Below, one piece after another: positions 7,237-11,543 of a DNA stretch of 11,543 nucleotides. Made by a program: the position numbers and the translations under genes. This stretch comes from Myxococcales bacterium (GTDB lineage: Bacteria; Myxococcota_A; Polyangia; Polyangiales; Polyangiaceae), in contig JANYHY010000035.1 in the NCBI GenBank assembly GCA_025362165.1, forward strand, positions 1 through 11,543. Direction: 5' to 3'. Each line of letters begins with the position of its first letter. Within the stretch, counting starts at the first letter, position 1. The notes beneath the pieces were generated by a model. It made no database searches. It saw nothing but the letters and a program-made list of their open reading frames with translations, and had not been told where the DNA came from.

Positions 7237-7881
7237 ATGGCGAGCAAGAAGAAGACGCGCACTCCGAAGAGACGGCCGCTCGCAGAGGACGCGTTCAACA
7301 TCCCCAACCTGCTCACGATGCTGCGCGTCGTGATGATCCCCTTGTGCCTATGGTTCCTGGACAAGGACACGCCGCGCTCTGGCTTCTGGGCTGGCATCGT
7401 CTTCACGATCGCCGCGATGACGGACATGCTCGACGGCTATCTCGCGCGCAGGCTCAACGTCGTCAGCGTGCTCGGCAAGCTGCTCGACCCGCTCGCGGAC
7501 AAGCTCATCGTGATGGCGACGCTCGTGTGGATGACGCACATGGGACGCGTGCCCGCATGGGTCATCATCGTGCTCTTGGGGCGAGACATCAGCGTGACCG
7601 CGTTGCGTAGCATCGCTGCGAGCGAAGGTGTCGTGATCGCCGCTGGAGAAGAGGGCAAGGCGAAGACTGCGCTGCAGATGATCGGCATCATCGCGCTGCT
7701 GCTCGGGTACCCGTACCACTTGAGCTACGCGGGCATCGATCTCGGGGTGTGCGAGATGAATCACATCGGGCAAGCGCTCGTGTATCTGTCACTCGTCTTC
7801 TCCTTCGGGAGCGCCGTGCAGTACGTGAGGCTGTTCGCGGCGGCAGTAGAAGCGAAAGAGAAGAAACAGCCCGTAGAATGA
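7237..7881 (+). CDS. pgsA: CDP-diacylglycerol--glycerol-3-phosphate 3-phosphatidyltransferase
   Basis: This 214-residue integral membrane enzyme is of usual length. It transfers the phosphatidyl group from CDP-diacylglycerol to glycerol-3-phosphate, the committed step to phosphatidylglycerol and cardiolipin. The CDP-alcohol phosphatidyltransferase signature is complete: Asp63, Asp66-Gly67, Ala70-Arg71, Gly80, Asp84 and Asp88 (DMLDGYLAR ... GKLLDPLAD). The start FNIPNLLTMLRVVMIPL is typical of PgsA, and several hydrophobic helices follow (about 25-41, 49-62, 90-130, 145-165, 180-205). A Lys/Arg-rich N-terminus (KKKTRTPKRRP) should stay in the cytoplasm. Its ATG directly follows the TPR-AIM24 stop, and its TGA overlaps the next ATG by 4 bases, so translation is probably coupled. 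A neighbouring family member acting on another alcohol (PgsA2-like) cannot be excluded. Confidence 0.93.
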   Translation: MASKKKTRTPKRRPLAEDAFNIPNLLTMLRVVMIPLCLWFLDKDTPRSGFWAGIVFTIAAMTDMLDGYLARRLNVVSVLGKLLDPLADKLIVMATLVWMTHMGRVPAWVIIVLLGRDISVTALRSIAASEGVVIAAGEEGKAKTALQMIGIIALLLGYPYHLSYAGIDLGVCEMNHIGQALVYLSLVFSFGSAVQYVRLFAAAVEAKEKKQPVE

Positions 7882-9044
7882 GGCGATTTCAGATCGCCAT
7901 CGTGGGCGGTGGTCCCGCGGGATCGAGCACAGCGCTCCACCTCGTGCGCGCGTGCGGTGTGGATCCCCAGAGCGTCGTGGTGCTCGACAAGCAGCGTCAC
8001 CCACGCGACAAGCCGTGCGGCGGAGCCGTAAGCACGTGGGGCCTCGAGGCGCTCGCGAAGATCGGCTTACGCGACGCCTCTCGCTCGAGACCGATGTTGG
8101 GCCTCTCGCTCGTCGAGGGGCGCGAGCGCGGCACCACGCGCGGAAGCTTAGGAGTCATCGTGCGACGCGACGAGTTCGACGCCGCTCTGCTCGAAGCATC
8201 GAGGAGAGATGGCGTCGAGGTGCGTGACGGCGAAGGCCTCGTCTCGCTCACTTCCGAACCAAACGGCTGGACCCTCGGCACCACGCGAGAGACGATCTCC
8301 GCGAAGATCGTTTGCGCGTGTGACGGCGCCGGGAGCACCGTTCGAAAGCTACTCGGCTTGCATGAACCGGCTAGAAAAGGCCACCTCTACGTCACGGACA
8401 CGCCGCCGATGAACGCGGACGGGCCCGTGCTGTCCGGTCTTTGCGAGTTTGATTTCACTCCAGTCGCAGAGCGCGTCGACGGCTACTACTGGGACTTCCC
8501 AACGCCGTCGCCGATGGGCGGAGACGAGACATGGGTCAACCGCGGCATCTATCACGCGAACCTCAGCGAGGCGCGCGGGCGAGCGGTGAAGGCTTCGCTG
8601 GCGAGATCACTCTCGGCGCGCGGCTTGTCGATCGATGACGTCACGCTCAGACCGTTCTCCACGCGACCGCTCGTCCCCGACAGCGTCTTCATGCATCGAG
8701 GCGTGATGCTCGTGGGCGAGGCGGCGGGCATCGATCGCTCGACAGGCGAGGGGATCGCGCAGGCCATCCTCTATGGAGAGATCGCAGCTCGACATGCCGC
8801 GCGCGCAGACGTGAGTGGGTACGATCGCGAGGTGCGGGCGTCACGCGTGGTGCGTCACCTTCGACAGAGCGCGTGGCTTGCGCGTCATGTCTATGCTCCG
8901 CATGGGCGGGCGTTTCGCAAACTCTTGTTGCGGTCAGAGCACGCGCGCGACGCCGGGATCCGCTGGTATTGTGGAGACGCCCTTGGTGGTCGGGCGAAGG
9001 TCACGCTGTTGGGTCGGCTTGTGTTTGAGGCCATTCGAGCCTGA
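7878..9044 (+). CDS. Geranylgeranyl-reductase-family FAD oxidoreductase
   Basis: This encodes about 388 residues. The N-terminal Rossmann motif IAIVGGGPAGSS (Gly10, Gly12, Gly15) binds FAD. KPCGGAVS (45-52) is the cysteine/glycine motif characteristic of the geranylgeranyl reductase branch. CDGAGSTVRK (148-157) and GEAAGIDRSTGEGI (from 280) are the second and third FAD contacts, the last with Glu in place of the usual Asp. Family members reduce isoprenoid double bonds in chlorophyll, quinone or lipid side chains; related flavoproteins hydroxylate or halogenate. Here a membrane isoprenoid (quinone, polyprenol or carotenoid precursor) is a guess from operon context. ATG 7878 overlaps the pgsA stop as ATGA. 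There is no signal peptide. It is the last gene of the operon, and hairpin element B lies just after it. Confidence 0.86.
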   Translation: MRRFQIAIVGGGPAGSSTALHLVRACGVDPQSVVVLDKQRHPRDKPCGGAVSTWGLEALAKIGLRDASRSRPMLGLSLVEGRERGTTRGSLGVIVRRDEFDAALLEASRRDGVEVRDGEGLVSLTSEPNGWTLGTTRETISAKIVCACDGAGSTVRKLLGLHEPARKGHLYVTDTPPMNADGPVLSGLCEFDFTPVAERVDGYYWDFPTPSPMGGDETWVNRGIYHANLSEARGRAVKASLARSLSARGLSIDDVTLRPFSTRPLVPDSVFMHRGVMLVGEAAGIDRSTGEGIAQAILYGEIAARHAARADVSGYDREVRASRVVRHLRQSAWLARHVYAPHGRAFRKLLLRSEHARDAGIRWYCGDALGGRAKVTLLGRLVFEAIRA

Positions 9045-9056
9045 GGGAAGAAGAAG

Positions 9057-9193
9057 GGGCACCTATCGGGGTGGTGGGTGGTGGCTCGGCGACGCGCAGT
9101 ACTTTTCCCTGTGCCGGCCGACACTAAAGGCCTGGGTCGTTTCACGATGTCTTGTGCGACATGGTCGGCCGTCACAGGAAAAAGCACCGCGCG
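9057..9193 (-). repeat. Long hairpin element B (intergenic)
   Basis: Read on the minus strand, the order is GCGGTGCTTTTTCC (9190-9177), a loop of about 39 nt, GGAAAAGTACTGC (9108-9096), then AGGTGCCCC (9065-9057), followed by a pyrimidine run (TTCTTCTTCCC). Positions 9093-9122 pair with 9164-9193. On the minus strand three of the imperfect pairs are G-U and only one internal position is truly mismatched; on the plus strand those three become A-C. This gives the element a sense orientation. Module order and size match element A (1382-1526). In that orientation it lies about 90 nt downstream of the stop of the six-cysteine repeat gene, and it also sits 12 bases past the end of the flavoprotein gene. 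Confidence 0.78.
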
Positions 9194-9282
9194 CTCACCG
9201 GTTGTTGCGGCGGATAGGTGGCTGGGTGGGTGAGAGTGAAGAGCGCATCTCGGCGAGCGTATCTCGGCAACGGATTGCGCCG

Positions 9283-9873
9283 TCAGGGCGGCGGTGGGGG
9301 TGCTGGTTCGAAGCAGACGAGTTTGTCGGAGATGACCGAACAAGAACCGTCTGGACTGACCGAGCATTTTACTTCGCCGTGCCAATAGGCGCAGCCGTAT
9401 CCGCAGCCGACGTGATCCGCCTCGTGCATGCACTGCATCTTGCGGAGCGTGCCGCGCTCGCGACGGAACTCTTCGGGTCGCGGATCTCCACACGCGATGC
9501 GGCCCGAATCGAAATCGCACGCGCCTTGCGGCGTCAGTGAGCACGCGACGCGCCCGTACGCCGCGACACATCCATATCCGCAGTCGAGACCGCCATCATC
9601 TGCGAGACATTCTGGCAGCGGCACGTTGTCGCCATAGTGACGCCTCACGTAGGGCGGAGGATCCCAACACATCACTTTGCCATAGCCGCTCGTGCACACG
9701 CCTTCGGGTGTTTGCGTGCAGCGCGCTTCACCGTACGCGACCACGCATTGGTAGCCGCAAACGGTGCGGCCTTGCACCGTCACGCACTGCGGAGCGGACT
9801 GCGCGTTCGCTCCAGACGCGACGAACGGCAGGGACAAGAGCGCTAGAAACAGGGCCAACAATGGACGACGCAT
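9283..9873 (-). CDS. Secreted protein of three six-cysteine 59-residue repeats
   Basis: This encodes 196 residues. A classical Sec signal peptide (RRPLLALFLALLSLPFVASG, cleavage probably after ANA, residue 24) precedes three tandem repeats starting at Cys30, Cys89 and Cys148, a period of exactly 59. Each has the same spacing, C-x8-C-G-Y-x-C-x8-C-x7-C-x8-C, followed by a 19-residue linker opening with xDPxP; the last is replaced by the tail FEPAPPPPP. Conserved non-cysteine positions include the CGY-C core, a Y/H-G pair and a T/S-P-x-G turn. All 18 mature cysteines fall within the repeats, so three disulfides per repeat are likely. I recognise no named domain and no catalytic residues; an extracellular or periplasmic structural or binding role is a guess. 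No strong ribosome binding site is seen. It diverges from the amidohydrolase gene. Confidence 0.85.
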   Translation of the reverse strand: MRRPLLALFLALLSLPFVASGANAQSAPQCVTVQGRTVCGYQCVVAYGEARCTQTPEGVCTSGYGKVMCWDPPPYVRRHYGDNVPLPECLADDGGLDCGYGCVAAYGRVACSLTPQGACDFDSGRIACGDPRPEEFRRERGTLRKMQCMHEADHVGCGYGCAYWHGEVKCSVSPDGSCSVISDKLVCFEPAPPPPP

Positions 9874-9908
9874 GCAGACCGAAGTGCATGGCGCGTGCCC
9901 TTTGGGCG

Positions 9909-9991
9909 ATCGAAACTCGATGTCAAATCGACAATCTCGCCGATCGCGCCATCAGACCTTGCGTGGCGAGTAGGCTCGACTCTGCTCGAGC
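9909..9991. promoter_or_regulatory. Palindrome cluster in a divergent promoter region
   Basis: The 226-base gap between divergent starts (9873 and 10100) holds three small perfect inverted repeats: ATCGA-AAC-TCGAT (9909-9921), TGTC-AAATC-GACA (9921-9933) and GCTCGA-CTCTGC-TCGAGC (9974-9991). The first two lie 36-60 bases upstream of the minus-strand gene, where an operator would act. No clear -10/-35 pair was found. Short palindromes are common in GC-rich DNA. Confidence 0.25.
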
Positions 9992-10099
9992 ACACCTCGC
10001 TTCGCTACGACGACAGCGGCTTCGTGTATGTTGGGCCGGCACTCGGCGTGGTCGCATACTCGCCGCGGATACGACCCAATCAACCTCGCGAGGCCACGA

Positions 10100-11050
10100 A
10101 TGCGCAAGCCCAGCCGAATCATCGCTCTCGACGAAACCTGTTGGACGCCGGGATTTCGTGAGACGCACCCGCCGGCGCGTCGCGACATGTTCGACAAGTT
10201 CATGAAAGGCCGGCTCGGCGACGTGCCCGAGGGGCGGCTCCAGCGGATGGACGAGGCGGGGATCGATCTCCAGGTCCTCTCCATCATCACTCCGGGCCCA
10301 CAGATGCTCGAGCCAGAGCTCGCCATTCGCCTTTCGCGCGAGGCAAACGATTGGATGGGCGACGTCTCGCGCCGCTATCCAAAGCGCTTCGCCGGCTTCG
10401 CGGCCCTACCGACCCCCGACCCGCGCGCCGCAGTCGACGAGCTGACGCGTGCAGTCGAGGAGCTCGGGCTGAAGGGCGGGTTGGTGAACGGTCAGACCCA
10501 CGGAGTCTACCTCGACGACGAGCGCTTCGACCCGCTGCTCGCCCGCTTCGCGAAGCTTCGAGTGCCGCTTTACATCCACCCGGCGGACTTGCCGAAGCCT
10601 GTCATCGACACGTACTTCGGTCCCTATCCCGCGCTTGCTGGGCCGTGTTGGGGTTGGGCGATCGACACCGGCACACACCTGCTGCGGCTCATGGCGAGCG
10701 GCGCATTCGACCGGCATCCGGAGTTGAAGGTGATCATCGGACACATGGGGGAGCTGATTCCCTTTCAGCTGAAGCGCATCGACAAGGTCTCGCAATGGAT
10801 GGGCGGCAAGATGCGGCCCGCATCGGAGTACATGCGCGACAATGTCTTCATCACGACCGGCTCCGTCTTCCAGTCGCAGCCGCTCGTTTGCGCAGTGCTC
10901 GCGCTCGGCATCGACAACGTTCTATTCTCGATCGACGATCCCATTGAAGACAACCACGAAGCCGTAGAGTGGCTGAAGAGGGTGCCGCTCAGCGACGCGG
11001 ACCAAGAGAAGCTGGCCCACGGCAACACGGAGCGTCTGCTCCGACTCTGA
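10100..11050 (+). CDS. Amidohydrolase-2 family, decarboxylase-type metal enzyme
   Basis: This encodes about 316 residues of a cytoplasmic TIM-barrel metalloenzyme related to aminocarboxymuconate-semialdehyde, gamma-resorcylate and 5-carboxyvanillate decarboxylases. Seen: strand-1 motif IIALDET (Asp11, Glu12), barrel His160 in LYIHPADL, His215 in VIIGHMGELIPF, and the catalytic-type Asp279 in VLFSIDDP. Relatives usually have Glu-Glu-x or Glu-x-His at strand 1; here the first acid is Asp and the later His is Thr, so metal site or activity may differ. Reactions in the family are non-oxidative decarboxylation or hydrolysis of (often aromatic) carboxylates; the substrate is unknown. Start ATG 10100 has GAGG at 10090-10093; the frame is open to 10028, but that extension is not protein-like. 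Divergent from the cysteine-repeat gene and probably monocistronic. Confidence 0.9.
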   Translation: MRKPSRIIALDETCWTPGFRETHPPARRDMFDKFMKGRLGDVPEGRLQRMDEAGIDLQVLSIITPGPQMLEPELAIRLSREANDWMGDVSRRYPKRFAGFAALPTPDPRAAVDELTRAVEELGLKGGLVNGQTHGVYLDDERFDPLLARFAKLRVPLYIHPADLPKPVIDTYFGPYPALAGPCWGWAIDTGTHLLRLMASGAFDRHPELKVIIGHMGELIPFQLKRIDKVSQWMGGKMRPASEYMRDNVFITTGSVFQSQPLVCAVLALGIDNVLFSIDDPIEDNHEAVEWLKRVPLSDADQEKLAHGNTERLLRL

Positions 11051-11061
11051 CCGAGCGGGGA

Positions 11062-11080
11062 CGCTCCCACGAGGGGAGCG
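11062..11080 (+). terminator. Hairpin after the amidohydrolase gene
   Basis: CGCTCCC (11062-11068) and GGGAGCG (11074-11080) form a perfect 7-bp stem with a 5-nt loop, starting 12 bases after the stop. No T-run follows, so this is a terminator-like hairpin without the U tract. It may only stabilise the 3' end. Confidence 0.45.
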
Positions 11081-11172
11081 AGGAGCTCGAGCGGCCGCAT
11101 CCTCGTTGTCGCGTTCCTTCTTAGGCTCGCGTGCGACTCATAGCTTTCGGCGGGTCAACACTCCTCGGTCTA

Positions 11173-11201
11173 AATCGTCACCAAGGGGCCCGGTCATTCA
11201 G
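11173..11201 (+). repeat. Dispersed palindromic repeat, copy 2
   Basis: This near copy of 262-291 is in the same orientation: AATCG, CACC, AAGG, CCCGGTC and TTCAG are shared in order with single-base indels. The perfect palindrome of copy 1 is degraded here (AAGGGGCCCGGTCATT). It runs directly into the 21-bp tandem repeat. Confidence 0.55.
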
Positions 11202-11279
11202 ACGAGCACCGTCCCCACTGAGACGAGCACCGTCTCCACTGGGACCACCACTGTCCCCACCGAGACGAGCACCGGTCTC
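11202..11279 (+). repeat. 21-bp tandem repeat, about 3.7 units
   Basis: Units begin at 11202, 11223, 11244 and 11265 (the last partial). The unit is ACGAGCACCGTCYCCACTG plus two bases; unit 3 has ACCACCACTGTC instead. The period is a multiple of three and one plus-strand frame would give Thr/Ser/Val/Pro heptads such as ETSTVPT. That frame has no ribosome binding site and a weak start at 11106, so I treat this as a non-coding minisatellite. Confidence 0.8.
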
Positions 11280-11524
11280 GCACGATGATCGCGTTCTTGT
11301 GCGACGAAGTTCGCGTGCGCTCACTCGACAACACGCAGCGCCCGGCAATCCGGCGCCCATCACGCTGAAATCAGCCGCTTCCAGCGCCGCAAATCTTTTC
11401 TTGAGAACCGAAGCAACAACGTCCGCCGCAGGTCGATAGGGTCATAAGAAGCGAAACTCAAACGACACCCCGGGCAAGGTGCCCGCCTCTCGCGCGACGA
11501 CGCTCCAGAAAGGAGGACAAGACA

Positions 11525-11543
11525 ATGAACACAAATAAATCTG
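11525..11543 (+). CDS. Start of a gene running off the window
   Basis: Only the first six codons are present (MNTNKS). The start is supported by a strong Shine-Dalgarno sequence, AAAGGAGG (11509-11516, core GGAGG 11512-11516), eight bases before the ATG. This is the best ribosome binding site in the window. The codons AAC ACA AAT AAA TCT are strikingly A/T-rich beside the GC-ending codons of the other genes, as seen at the 5' ends of highly expressed genes or in foreign genes. No function can be assigned. Confidence 0.55.

Larger units (their letters stand above)
11081..11524. other. Gene-free region upstream of the gene at 11525
   Basis: No convincing gene is visible. It holds repeat copy 2 (11173-11201), a 21-bp tandem repeat (11202-11279) and a 6-bp hairpin, CGGGCA-AGG-TGCCCG (11471-11485), about 27 bases before the ribosome binding site at 11512. 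TTGAGA at 11401 resembles a -35 box, but no matching -10 box stands at the right distance. The part from about 11380 to 11460 is less GC-rich than the neighbouring genes, as expected of a promoter or leader. Confidence 0.4.

Noticed and set aside
6339..7427. Minus-strand frame of 362 codons
   Set aside because: It is a Ser/Arg/Pro/Thr-rich antisense shadow of the TPR-AIM24 and pgsA genes, caused by GC bias.
8815..9540. Plus-strand open frame of 241 codons
   Set aside because: It overlaps the end of the flavoprotein gene, hairpin element B and the antisense of the cysteine-repeat gene. The minus-strand product there has a signal peptide and exact cysteine periodicity.
11106..11288. Small Thr-rich protein encoded by the tandem repeat
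   Set aside because: No ribosome binding site, low-complexity repeat only, and the frame crosses repeat copy 2. A non-coding minisatellite is simpler.

Overview
The window is a GC-rich chromosomal stretch with GC-ending codons, Asp/Ala/Gly-rich lipoprotein linkers and disulfide-rich exported proteins of unknown function. This combination suggests a myxobacterium-like organism (Myxococcota, perhaps Polyangia/Sandaracinaceae). The taxonomic call is an inference from protein style, not from a marker gene.

Layout. Positions 1-596 hold no convincing gene: there are scraps of decayed-looking reading frames and a 7+1+7 palindrome (274-288) whose surrounding block recurs near the other end of the window (11173-11201). 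A conserved-looking hypothetical gene (597-1304, +) is followed by a large intergenic hairpin element (1321-1526). Then comes a two-gene unit, a family 4 glycosyltransferase (1580-2767) directly abutting asnB (2768-4675), of a kind often found in surface-polysaccharide loci. A cysteine-rich lipoprotein (5624-4683, -) converges on asnB with only 7 bases between the stop codons. A tightly packed three-gene + strand operon follows: a TPR protein with a C-terminal AIM24-like domain (5779-7236), pgsA (7237-7881) and a geranylgeranyl-reductase-type flavoprotein (7878-9044). Its members abut or overlap by 4 bases and share a membrane-lipid theme. A second copy of the hairpin element (9057-9193, - sense) lies between this operon and a convergent gene (9873-9283, -). 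That gene encodes a secreted protein of three 59-residue repeats, each with six cysteines at identical spacing. Divergent from it is an amidohydrolase-2/decarboxylase-type gene (10100-11050, +). Positions 11051-11524 hold a hairpin, a 21-bp tandem repeat and the leader of a gene that begins at 11525 with a strong ribosome binding site and runs off the window.

Main points of interest. (1) The two hairpin elements at 1382-1526 and 9057-9193 share module order and size. In sense orientation each lies about 80-90 nt downstream of the stop codon of an unrelated gene. Their long stems keep pairing through compensatory and G-U changes, which suggests a mobile or regulatory structured RNA element. 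(2) The secreted 3 x 59-residue six-cysteine repeat protein may represent an undescribed domain. (3) The AIM24-TPR / pgsA / isoprenoid-reductase operon may connect bacterial AIM24 proteins to phosphatidylglycerol synthesis.
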